In this document: positions 32,636 to 45,500 of the stretch, one piece after another | Numbering within the stretch: the stretch's first letter is position 1 | How the letters are laid out: every line of letters begins with the position of its first letter | Origin: Hydractinia symbiolongicarpus | Lineage: Eukaryota > Cnidaria > Hydrozoa > Anthoathecata > Hydractiniidae | Direction: 5' to 3' | Assembly: GCF_029227915.1 (NCBI RefSeq) | Contig: NC_079882.1 | Span: forward strand, 7,254,001-7,318,000 | DNA: 64,000 nucleotides | The notes under the pieces: model-generated | Databases searched by the model: none | What the model saw: the letters and a program-made list of their open reading frames with translations, nothing else | What the model was told of the DNA's origin: nothing | Made by a program: the position numbers and the translations under genes

Positions 32636-35248
32636 CAGTACTGGAATCAGGACACCTAACATCATTGATCCTGTATCTTGTACGTTGCTCACGATTCACG
32701 ATGCTGTTGTGGTAGTAAATTTTTTTAGCATCGTCAGGGAATTCCATGAGACGCGTGCGATCGCACGCGCACGCGCCCACACACATGCAACAGCTATTGA
32801 GGTGTGTTATTCATCGCATGCGCTAATTACGCTCTTTACTCGCGTAAAATAAAAAAATTAACGAAGGAATTATAAAAGTTGATTTTCTACAGCGTAGTTA
32901 ATAGTTAAATGCTTAAGGCTATGCTTTAAGCATTTAACTATTAAAAACATTATTCCAAAAATCAATCGTTTTACATAGACAGCTTCAACTGTATCATTAA
33001 AAACAGTTTATAACCACATGTGGTTAATTTAAATTTTTTTAAAAACGTTAATTAAACGCCGTGTTTTTTTCCCCGTGTTTAAATTAAATGTGTTTTTTTC
33101 TGCCTGTGTGAAATTAAATGTATGCTGAACATTTTATTTTAAAATTCTTAACTGTATAAAAGAACATAACATACTTGTTTTACTTTTAAAAATCTAAAGA
33201 ACAACTTTAAATCTAAAAACAACTTTAAACTATTCCAAACAAGCCGTCTCCCCAAAGCTAACAAACAAAACTTAAAACCTGAATAAATAGAAAATGACTC
33301 CCATTTTTACCATTTTTATAGATAATAGATAACCTACAGAGAAAATATAACCCTGGCAACAAGGTTGGGGATAAATAGCACTACAAACAAAATGGCAGAC
33401 CATTGCAGTAGGTCAACGTGTGGCACGTGTCAGCGTCTCTTCGTCCACTGTTTAAATTTAATTATATGTTATTTACCTATTATAAATTACTTCCTACAAG
33501 AACCAAGGTGTTTTGTTAATATATTTTGCACTTTTACACCACTTAAAGAACACTCATGGGACTGATAAGAGTGAAATAAACCAGGAAAAAATTGAAAAAA
33601 CGCACGCGAAAATTTTGTAAAATAGATTTACGCGTGCGATGTGTAGCATGCATGTTGTTTTCTTCGTGGAATTCCCTGATCGTAAAAGTTACAATCCATC
33701 GTGGGGTTGACTTTCACGATGCATCGTGATTTTCGCTATCCACATCCAGCCGTCATGATACAGCATTAAACATTATAATAATCACTTAATTAATGTCACT
33801 AGAGAATAACACCATTAAATATATATAAATAATTGTTTTTTTTTGGTTTGTTTTTTAAATCAAAAATATTTTCGTCTTCATAAGCTTCTTTCTTGTTTAG
33901 GCGACTCCAACTTAATTATTTGTTCTACAGGCCCGGCTAACCCTAATTTTCACGAAAACAAACAAAATAAAAATATCAAGCAAAAAAGTTGACAAAAAAG
34001 TTGAGCAAAATTGAAAACAAACAAACATTTCCCATCTCGTGAAAAAAAGATTATTATTGTCGTAACACCCTCCTTCGTTTTGATTATTTTATATGTTTAA
34101 AATTATATACATTTTCTAAAATCTAATTCTGCAAGACTTTTAGTCGATACCATTTAAGAAAAATAATAAAAACAAGGTAGAATACGCTTGTCATAAAACC
34201 CTTCTCAGTAAATTTGAAATAAATAATTTTGATGCCGCGAAAGACTTTAGATATTGTCAACTAAGCTATAGTCTGTAAAAACATTTTGCACTGCGCAACT
34301 GCGCAAAAAAAATAAAAGAACACTAAACCTTTTTATTAAAATATATAATTTTCCTTTTTTCATCATTTTAAGTGGAAGAATAATAACTTGCTGTATAAAT
34401 TTTAAAACAACACAAGTATATTCTGTATAACTTTTAAAATAGCACAAGAATAATTCTTGCTGTACAGCTTTCAAAACAACACATGCTGCACAACTTTTTA
34501 AAAAAGTTTTTGAGCATGCAAGTATTTTTGTCTTTTCACCTTGAGTGCTAGTTACATTTTTTTAGTGGGACAAATTATTATTATTTTTTCTTCTCAACTA
34601 AAAACTAATGCTTTATGGGAAAATATGCTTGTCGTAACACCCTCCTCCATTTTGTTATTTTATTATTATTATTTTTTGTTGTTGTTGTTGTTCCGACAAT
34701 AAGTTCTTATTTTTCCATGAACTTTCATTAAATCTAACATTCGCCAATTCAACATTTGCTAATTAGAGCAAAACATACATAGAAAAATATGTTTGTCCTA
34801 ACACCCTCCCTCGTTGTTGTTTTATTATTATTTTTGTTGTTGTTGTTTCGACCATACATTCTCGATAAAATTATTTCTCTTTCGTTGACCGACTGACCAA
34901 CTGTAAGCTACCTAATTCGCCTGTAGAGCAACTAATTAAGTTAGAGTCGCCTTATTTCTAAAAATCAATTTCTAATAAAAATACAAGGTGCAAAAGACTT
35001 TAAATAAACAGAGACACAAGATTTTACGCATCTATTGTTTAATATTTTTATTGTCAATTACGATGCATCGCGACAATTACGATTAATGGTGGCAATCGCA
35101 ATAACATTGTTATTTTTTTATACATCGCGACTATCAAAAAGTTCTTTGTTAACATTTTTATTATAGGGATGGTCACGATTGGATCGCGGATTGTTCGTGT
35201 AGCGCATGATACGCGCTCACGATGTTAGGTGTTCTGATTCCAGCACTG
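32636..35248. mobile_element. 2.6-kb element with Tc1/mariner-like ends
   Basis: The left terminus cagtactggaatcag..acacctaacatc is mirrored by the right terminus gatgttaggtgt..ctgattccagcactg. A TA dinucleotide flanks both ends (32634-32635 and 35249-35250), as produced by Tc1/mariner transposases, whose ends often start CAGT. No transposase frame is found, so it is non-autonomous or decayed. The interior holds a nested inverted-repeat element (32734-33679) and three related blocks of taacaccctcc followed by (gtt)n near 34060, 34635 and 34800. Confidence 0.78.
32734..33679. mobile_element. Nested 946-bp inverted-repeat element
   Basis: tcagggaattcca (32734-32746) and tggaattccctga (33667-33679) are a perfect 13-bp terminal inverted repeat, with tcg on both outer sides (32731-32733 and 33680-33682). 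Inside are an 18-bp palindrome cgcgtgcgatcgcacgcg (32752-32769) and a hairpin with 18-bp arms (32899-32916 and 32926-32943). No ORF of note. It is either an independent insertion into the larger element or an internal rearranged segment. Confidence 0.65.
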
Positions 35249-35619
35249 TACAGAACTTTTTAAACATTTGCAACTCATTTATATGAGGAGCCTTTTGTTT
35301 AAAAAAATCTGCCTAAGCCAATGTCATTAAACGACTATTTTTAATGCATAGTTTTGTAAAACAACTATTTGTGTCATCTTTAATACAAGTCTTGCATCAC
35401 TTAGGGACCACTCACAATTCAATCCTAAAATAAAAGACCTTAAACTGACATTGGTCCTGGACACCCTTACCCCTTAGCAATGTGATCATGCACAAACACA
35501 ATTTGAAATTATTTAAATTGTTTTAAAATTGCTTCCAACATAATGATTCAATGATTTTAGAAAAAAGTCATGCAAATATATATTTTTTATTGTGTAGTTT
35601 GTTCAAATTCTTTAATATG

Positions 35620-35890
35620 GAATTGTAGAAAGCGGTTATCGCTGTAGATTGTTTATAATTCATCATCACAGGATTTGTTTATAAATCTTCATAACAGGAT
35701 TGTTGGAAGCGAGATCAGTGTCATTAGTTTATTTAACATCAAAATAGGATTGTAGAAAGTGAAAACACTGGACGTAGATTGTTTAAAAATTATCAAAAAC
35801 GAAATTGTAGAAAACAAAAACTACCATATGGGATCATAGAAAGCCCAAACAGTGCTGTAGGTCGTTTTAAAACCATCAAAATGAGACTTT
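35620..35890 (+). repeat. Degenerate tandem array, period about 55 bp
   Basis: About five diverged units each carry g(g)attgtagaaag followed by tgtagattgttta and (a)atcatca(aaa). Spacing is irregular and identity moderate. It is an old minisatellite upstream of USP19. Confidence 0.6.
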
Positions 35891-36563
35891 AACACTACTT
35901 GATAGGTCTTTTATATGGAGATCTGGAGACCTGACTCTCTCATGTATCTATAATTGATGTTGGTAAATTGGTGTGTACCCCTGTACACACCTGTACGAGT
36001 GGAAGCCCAAAAAAGTATAAGAAAGGTATAAAAAATTTCTTATATTTTTTTAGCTCGAGTATGAACTAATAATATCTGGAATTTAATATTTTTTTTTCAT
36101 TTTTAAACCTTTGAATTTTTTTTTTCCCATTTTTTTTTGAGAGTTTTAGCTTGCTATATCTGTGGGTCAAAGATTGTAGTTGAGAGTAGTGCAGGGTGGC
36201 CACAATTCTTCTAAATAACCTAGAAATTGGACCCAAAATAATGGTTTACTTCTAAAATCTCCTAAAATTGTTTATAGCTGACATCCATTTTGTTTTCAAA
36301 TAGTAACTTCTCTTTATTACTTCCTAAAATTTTGGTAACATTTTCAAAAATAAAATTGTTTTTATCAATGTGTTCGTGTTTTCTTCTAAAATGTGACCAG
36401 GAAATCTCCTAAATTAAATTTTAAAATCTCCTCTCTATGTGTAATATTAAATCGGTTGCCACTGTGAAATAACAAGTTCTTGGAATTCTCATATTAAGAT
36501 ATTTTAAAATTTAAATGCTGTTTGTATATGTGGTTAATTAAAATATATATCCTTTAACTACAG
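35891..36563. other. USP19 5' flank
   Basis: AT-rich sequence with long t runs. No coding exon for a first CS domain was recognised. It ends in the 3' splice site ..actacag at 36563. Confidence 0.5.
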
Positions 36564-36585
36564 AAATAAAAAATGAATAAATGAG
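36564..36585 (+). promoter_or_regulatory. 5' UTR end with 3-codon uORF before USP19
   Basis: The exon that follows the acceptor at 36563 has stops in all three frames before the USP19 ATG, so it must be untranslated. It contains a minimal uORF (atg aat aaa tga, 36572-36583) ending 2 nt before the USP19 start codon. This layout implies an upstream non-coding exon or a trans-spliced leader. Confidence 0.5.
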
Positions 36586-39500
36586 ATGGCCATTCCATAC
36601 TACGAGTTGGATCAGATGAAAAAGGACTGGTATGAAAAAGTAAGTGATCATTGGTGTTTACGACATCACTACTTCAAAAATAAGGTGTTATCAATGCTTG
36701 CTGTCCATTGCGAGGTTAAGTGGTTTTGCAAAGTAATTTTTTACCATGGTGTTTTTGTGTTGTTTGTGTCACATTTTTCTTTTCTTTGTAATAATAATCT
36801 AATAATTTTGGGTCTGATTTTAACAAAAAGTTGGATTTTGTATAAAGAATTTTGATGCTATCATGGTAATAGAACGGCTGGGATGTGGTGGCATTAAGAT
36901 ATAAGTTTTATTCCTCAACTTTTAAGATGTATTGAAAACTCGATGTAACAAAATATGATTGGTTTTGAACTTAATTACAAGAAGCCCTGGGGGCTCTAAG
37001 AATTTCCGCTCGCTACCAAAATATTTGATGACAACCTGCTAATTTGTTGTGTTATCGTGCCAAACATTCGAAGAGATTTGGTGCATGAAGCTCTGAAGAT
37101 AAAGCACACAAGTGACATTATATCTTAGAACAAACGCAAACAAAACGAAACGTGTCATAATAAACTCACATTTTAAAAGAAATTGCTAACAAAAAATGCA
37201 GCCTATCATTCATGGTTGATAGTCTTGCGATTGAAACGTTTATGGTCTTAAACGGCATATAGTTGACAAAAAATCAAAATTTTGATGTGACCATCATGTT
37301 CAGCATACTTTTTTTATTAACTGTGCCAATTTTTGTCGCAAATAAAGTAGTTTTAATTTTTGGACCAATTTTGGCCTAAAATGACATTTAAGGTGGCAAA
37401 AAGCCAAAATTTAGATGTCACTATCATGTTCAGCATACTTTTTTTGTTAACTGTGCCAAATTTTGGCCTGAAACGTCATTTAGATGACTTCGCAGTACTT
37501 AGGGAGCTTGGGTACGAAGTTTAAATCTGTGACGTTGCAATCCACTTGGGACAGGGTTAGTTAGTTAGTCAGTTATACCAATCCTATCCTTCTCTCAGAT
37601 GAACTTAAAATCCCAGGGTCGATTTTTTCTCAAAAAATGCTCCGAAAGAAAAAAAGGACGGTTTTAAAGAATTTCCTACGCCTTCGGGCGCGGAAATTCA
37701 ATAAATTGCTTTTTCATGTGTTCCGAAAATATTCCATTTTCCTTTTCTTTGGGTTTAACGACATTGCTACAATAATACCAATATTTTTGTTTACGATGAC
37801 ACAACACCTGCACTGTTTGTGAAAAAGATAAGATGGAATCATCCCTTTACAAATAAATTGGGATATTTAAAATAAAGTTTGATTGGGAAAAAGCTGGTAA
37901 TGGCAACTGAGAATGCTTAATTTCACCCTGACAATGAAACAACATCAAAATAAGCCTTGGTCCTTACCAGAAAGGGAATGGTTTTAAAGGATTGAGAATT
38001 ATAGTAGATTTTCCCAGAAGAATAGGTTTTATTAAATTGAGGATTGATTTAGGTGTGGTCTTGATGGCCTGTGCAAAATAGGAAACTGTTCAAAAAACTT
38101 ACCAATGCAACCTTATCTTCGACATACACACATAAACACTTTACCTGTCTTTCTAAAAACTGAAACTTTCTACAAATCAGTCGACAATAACTTCTAAATT
38201 TAAAAAGTTATTTTTTTAAATTAAAACCAGTTAACTTGAAAAAAATAATCTGGAGTTGAAAAACCCAAATATATATATTCATTTTTAAGGCAGCATCGTG
38301 TAAATTTAAATATAAGTATATGGAGTCAAAAAAACCAAGTATTTATAACAACGTTTCGATCATTTCTTTGTCAGGTGTACAAAAAGAGTCTCGTTCCAGA
38401 ATATATATATAAAAAAGTCTAAACACCGTTTTTGTACTGCCTACATATTGCATGTTACATGTTTTGCAGACAAGCCTGTAAATAACCAAATTTGAGTCAC
38501 AATTAAAATGACCTCGACGGATATTAAAATCCCTATTGTTATCTGAATTAGAAAAATTTCCACCCTTAATTAGAACACTGCAAACTTGACATCTAGGCTT
38601 ATTACAGCTTTGGCAAGAACATATTTCTCCCTCACTTGGTAACTTAGATCTTACTAAAGTATCTTTTAAAGTCTTAGCCCGACGAAACGAAATTAGGGGG
38701 ACAGTTGGGAACAGAGTTTTGTGTTCCTCGTCACATTCTAAAATAATCTGGGCCTCCCTGAAGATGTTATAAATATTCTTATTTAAAGCAGGATGAAAAG
38801 TAGTGGGGAAAACCTCCTTACCTAAACCCCTGTCTGTCGTTGAACTTGGCAGTAAGATCTCATTACGATCTAATGTAAACGCTCTACTAACTTGCGAATC
38901 TACAAGTTTCTTTTCATACCCTCTACAATAAAGCCATTCCTTTAAGTTGAAATACGATTTTTAAAAAACTCATCCGTGGAACAAATTCGCCTTAACCTAA
39001 GAGCCTGACTATAAGGTATTCCCTTTTTAGTATGAAATGGATGACAGCTAGAAAAATGCAAAAACTGGTGCGTATCAGTTTCCTTAACAAAAAGGTCAGT
39101 TTAAAGGTTTTGTTCCTCTCTGATAACTAAAACATCTAAAAATTCTATCGAATCCCTGGAAAATTTATGGGTGAATTTAATTGTAGGGTGTAAGAGATAT
39201 TGAAAAAACTCCTCCAGTTGCTCTTCACCATGCTCCCAGATTAAAAAGATATCATCAATATAGCGCCACCAAACCCACGGCTTAAGATGTCATCTCTACC
39301 GTCTAATGCCTTCCTCATGGCCTTTAAACCATCCTCATGAGGAATACTGAGATAAAGTCCCACAACATCAATAGTACAGAAAATGGCATCGTGAGGCAGA
39401 GGTGGCAAATCTCTCAATTTACATAAAAAGTCATTCGTATCTTTGATGCAAGATTTAACTTTCCTAAAAAGAGGCTGTAGGTGAAAGTCGAGAAAAGAAG

Positions 39501-42500
39501 AAATTCTCTCTGTCAAATATCCACAGTTTGATATAACTGGCCTACCTGGGACAGAAGATAAACATTTGTGTATTTTTGTATATATTTTTTCTCAACTCAA
39601 GTATTATAATTTGTGTAATGTGTAATTTAAATTTAGATGATGTCAGCATTGACTCATCAATATCCATTTTTTGCCTTTGCTGTATAGAGCTTTAAAGGTT
39701 CATAAAATTAATATGTAGGATCATGTGCTTTTTTGACAAATTTTTGAAGAGATATTGGAGTTTGAAAGTTTGTCCTGAAATGGGTAGGTAGACCCAGTGT
39801 TAGGAAATTAGTCCTATTTCAGTCTCATACATTGGCATAGAGCTGTTACCTCAAAAAGTTGACAAATATGACATAACTTTTTCGGCAACTTAAATGAACA
39901 CATCCACAAGTATTGTTTACTTAAAATACTGAACCAGTTCTGCTATTTTTAATCACAAAGTTACAACATTATACAAAGTAAGATTAGTTAATTTTATGTT
40001 ATGTTTTAATTAAACTTAGGAACGTGTTGGCAATGTGTGCACAAATTTAATATCAAATATATATACCACCATTAGAGAAAAATGCGAGTAACTACCTAGG
40101 CCTACAATTATTTTTTGTTTATGTTCTACTGGTTCTATAAGTTACAAAACAAGAATATAAGTACATGGATACTACATTCTTAACAGCATAAACATAAACA
40201 GAAAAGTATAAAATTCACAAAACAATTGTGTAAACACCAATAAGAAAGAACATCTCAAAAAGTGAATTTTCCTAGAAAAGAAAATAATACACTCCAAAAA
40301 CACAATGGTCATAATGCACGTTGCAAAATCACAGACTCCAACACATTTGAGCCCCTTTATGTTTATCTTCCCTCCATTTAACTGTAATTCCTTCATCTTC
40401 TAAAGCTGGTTGGAGACTTGCCACATGTATTGTCAGTCTCATGTCCTTTATTACATGTGTGCTTCTCAACGTATCATGTATAAAATCATCTTGAGATGAT
40501 CCACACTTTCCATCAGTGTAGCAATCTAATTAGCAAGGAAAGCAACATACTGGCAAGTTTGTCCAGCAACCCAAATAATCTGTCAACTAACTGGCCTTGG
40601 CAATTTTTTTTATTGGTTAAATTCCAGTCATTGTCTGAGTAATTATCAATCAAAAAAGCTAAAAAGCAACAAAAAAAACAAACAAAACAAAAAAAAATCA
40701 ATAATGAAAAAATACATAGAAAAATATGTAAAAACAAAACAACCACCAATGATTTTATTAGGGTAAACCTTTTTTTCAAATTTAATCTAAAAACCGAAAA
40801 TAATGAGTTGCATTTAACTTCCTAAATAAAGTACAATAAAAAAATAAAAATAATTAAAGAAACATTATTCTAAAAGATTTGACCTGACTTTTTGTTGATC
40901 TGGAATTTTAGGAAATAAATTTTTAGTCAATTTTTTGGTCGAAAATATGTTGCGCCAAAACATTTTGGGGATTAATGTATTTTATCAACCATTGAATATT
41001 ATTCAACACCATAAACTAAAGATATTTAAAAAAACAGAGTGTGATGGTGAGCTATAATGGGAAACCATTTCAAAATGTAATACATGACAGAATCATGAAA
41101 TGGAGTTGTACCACTTTAAACAGAACCAATTTAGGCATGCGGTTATTTTTACATCATTTGATTTTTTGTCCTCGGCTTGAGATTTATTAAAAGACATTAA
41201 TTTTATGCGTATACCAATGGCATAAAATTAAATTAAAATAAAATAATTTTGGAGAACTTGAAAATTAATTCTGTTTTTAATATATACATTTGCTTTTAAT
41301 TATCAGTCACTTTAGTTTTTCATTAGTGCAAACTCTAAAATTAAATTAAAATAAAATAATTTTGGAGAACTTGAAAATTAATTCTGTTTTTAATATATAC
41401 ATTTGCTTTTAATAATCACTCACTTTAGTTTTTCATTAGTGCAAACCCTAAGCACACTGAACTCTCAAAATACAGTAAACGTTATTGTGCAAAATATGGA
41501 GTAATTATGGGAAGATTTAAAGTAGCTAGTAGTTGATAACTTTCATTATTTTATTTTAGGGTCCTGACGATGTGAACATACATTTGTATGTTCGTGATGT
41601 AGAAGAGCATGATATTATTTTTGAAGAGAAGAGTGTTTCTGTCAAGTTTTCTACACAGTAAGTTCGTTAGTCCCTAAATCTGTGTTCTTGAGGACAAATT
41701 ATTAATTTTCACTGTGTTTTTTGGATAGACATTGCTGTTTTAAAATTATCCTAGTATATAATATCTGAAACTTTCTTCGTAATTTGAGTAGTCTCTTCAA
41801 TCTTCTGTCTTGCCATTTTGTTTATAATTTACTATAATTTCTTGCAATAGAGTTAAAAATATACATGTCAAACTATAAAACTTGATTTTAAATACAAATT
41901 TATGTCTTGGAAATTTTTCTGTTTTTTTATTTTAACAAAATAGTGGTGAACATATAACTGATAAGATTTAAGTAAAGGAGGAGGAAGATTTTTTCTATTT
42001 GCAACTTACCCTATTTTATTGTTTGTCACTTTTTTGTGAGTTTTATTTTGTTCAAACAACATCGACAAAGAAAATCCAAAATAATTTTTTCACAAACTTC
42101 TATTATATGTTTGGGAAGAAAGTAGAGTCATCTCTAAGAAGATTAAGCAATTTTGAAAAATTTTAGCCTGAGTTAAAAAATAATTTGCATTAACAGAACT
42201 AAAACCTGCTTTGACTAAAATTTAAGCTTCCTCATGAGTTAAGGTGTATAGAAATACAAAGGAATTTGACTGTTAATTTTAATTTTGTTGTAACTTTTTT
42301 AGGCACATTGCATTTTTAAAGCAGCATGCAAAAGGTCAACGAAAGAAGTGCTCTTTCACGTACGTCCTCAAAACAAGGTAATGGGTAGTAGTTCTTCTGA
42401 AGTATGACCAACAGTATAATAAAAGGTTTCACGAATGAGGTTATTTTGGAAAATGTGCAGACAAAATTAGCTAAAACATTTTCTATAAAATACGTCAATG

Positions 42501-45500
42501 AACACGTTTAGCATTCTACTAAATTGCTGCATAGTGACTATGCCTTGTGTATTCTTGCTATGACATTGTGTTATTTGTGTGAAGAAAGGCTACCAGTTAA
42601 AACAGTAAAAAAAAGTCCTTAATGAGCATGAATAAAAAATGTCTTCTTTTGCCTCACTTGACTATGCATTTTTCTGAAAGTTAAGGTTCATTTTGCTACG
42701 AGTTAACTGGTTAGTAAAGTTTACGTTTGACGGAGCCTTGTATTAAATATTTATTACTGATGTGAAGTGTTTTGTCTTTTAAGAGGAGATATCGATCCTG
42801 GGCGGTGTCATTTTAAATTGAAAGCACCATTTATTGAGTTGTTGTTAAAGAAGAAAATACCAGTTAAATGGGGAAGCCTGGAAAGATTTGATCCTGACGG
42901 TAATTATTGTTCAAAAATTTCTTATACAGCACAGCTAGATAGGAGAATACTCTATCTGGTGAATTATTTTGACCTGTAGTATGAAAGAATATTTAGTTGA
43001 TCTAATGTCTCAATAATTACCTTTACTTGTGATAACTTTAATTCAAAATTTTATATACATGTTATATGCATATGGTAAGGCGATTCAAGTTCTTACACAT
43101 GCTTTAATGATCATACTGTATGATATCCCCCATATGAATTTACATTTAGTTTTCAGTGGACCAACTTATTACATTATTAATAAGGTGAAATGAAAAGTTT
43201 TTTAAGAAATTCCACAACACTTGATAAGAAACTTTTCATCCTCTGTAACAAACAAAATATTAGTTTTCATATTGCAAATCCCTTTAAATATAACTCATTT
43301 TAAAAAATACTTTTAAGCCCTAGATTACATATTAATTTGTTTTTTTTTACCATTGCATTTTGTTTCCATTTTACTGTACTTTTTTTGTAAAGACAAAAAA
43401 GTTAGAAGAGTCTTTTAACTTTTTTGTAATTTTCAACAATTTGAATATTTGGTACAAGATAAAATATTGGAGTAACATGTCACCTTTTTCTCTCCAGATT
43501 TGAACGAATCGCCAAAAAAAGAAGGAAAAAAGAAGAAACAAACAAACTCTCCCAAAAATTCTCCAACCAAAAATTCTCAACTTCTCGGTGGGAAATCCAC
43601 ACCGCTGACTAAGGAGGGTGGCCAGGATGGTCCAACAAAGGTTGAAAATCAAGCTTCATCATCTACGATGGAGGACAAGAAGAACATCAAGAAAGCAACA
43701 ACGATAACAGTGTCAACGTCACAGTCTGAGTCGCTGCTCGGTCTGACGGGATTGGAGAATTATTCCAATAACTGCTATATGAATGTTGTCATTCAGATTC
43801 TAGCTAACATTCAAGAAACCAGAGACTTTTTTAAAAGTAGGTTATGTTTTGTTTTGATGCCTTTTCAAAATCCTTGTTATAGCGATGTTAAAGGCGGGTT
43901 TACTAGAGAGGGGAAGGGGGGTGTTTTTCAAGCCTGGAAATTGGGTTAATATTACTTTCAACGAAAAAATTTCGGCCAGTTCTTAAAGTCACGGAATTAT
44001 GATACGTAAAAAGAAATCTGTTCCGTGCAATAAAAAATGCAACTTTTGTATCCTTTACTTAAATTTTAACAAGTATGCATTCGAAATTGTTGTAACATGC
44101 TACTTACACTGCTATATGCGAAGGAAATATTGGAGTAGGTAGATACGTTACAGCTTCGATAGAAAGTATAGCAATACCGCATGCGGGATTATTGGAGAGC
44201 CATATCAAAAAGGCGGGTTTGCTGCAGAGAAGGGAATTGTAGAGTTACGGAAGGATTAAAGTAAATACGGTATAACATATAGATTAATAATTATCTACTT
44301 TGCTATTTTAGATGACCACTTTCTAAAAGAAATAAACTCAAACAACCCATTAAGCTCTGGTGGCAAGGTGGCGAAAGCATTTGCTGAAGTTATAAAAGCT
44401 CTGTGGTCAAATCGAAGACATGCTATCAAACCTACAGCCCTTAAGGTGAGGAAAAACCTGTCTTTTTCTTGCATTAGCCTTACTAAGTAGCACTTTTCAA
44501 AAAATTGGGAAATTTCTTTGACATTGCCAGTGTCCCTGCAAGACATGAAAATCTTCAACCAGTTATAACAGCATCAAATAATAGAAGATAATGATGAATC
44601 ATGTTGACGACATTAATAATACATTTCTCACAAAACCATGCCATATTTATTACTCAGGATGGAAGTTAATTGCCAGGAAGCAGGATGAAGATAAAAAAAT
44701 CATTTGTTTGTATCCGTTATTAATTTTTGTTTGTTTTTTAACGCATGTGTGGTCTTATTTGGATTTTTTTTAGAGCATCATGGGTAAACGATGTTCTTTA
44801 TTTCTTGGCTGGCAGCAACACGACGCTCAAGAGTTCTTCGCATCTCTTTTGGATAACCTACACGAGGTAATTAATATATAGTTTGTAGAGGAATTGTTTT
44901 TCGAATTTTTAAAATTTGATAACAGCTTAAGATTAGTAACAAACTGCACACAAAAAAATCAATTTGTCTGCCATTTTAATATTGTCTCACAATTTTTTAA
45001 ACGTTACAATTGCTTTTTCCGCTGCTAATTCTAAACAAATGTGACTCTCACATGTAATTTCTCACATTATTTGAACGTTAAGTAAGATTTTTTATCTTTT
45101 CCACCCCCTTCACTTTTCACCCTTGCATCCAGAAGAAATCGATTGATAACGCTGTTTTACTTATAAGCACCTCCCTTCCTCCCCAATCACACCCTAATCA
45201 CTCCTAATCACCCTCAATCACACACCGCTTCTTTGGAGCAACCTTATTTAAGGCGTGCTTCTTTCGAAAACCACCAAATGAGCACCACCTTAAAGCGAAG
45301 AGGGCGGTTTAAACGTTCTGCATATATATATGCGCCCAGTGCGTATTAAAAGACAATAAAGAGTTAATTACATGACAGCTGATAATTATACAAAACAGAA
45401 TTGGAGTGTTTAATATACTGTTTTATTTCTTTGTTATTGTTGTATATACAATTAAAAAGAAATTAGGTCCATATATAAGTTATTGGAATATTTATTACTC

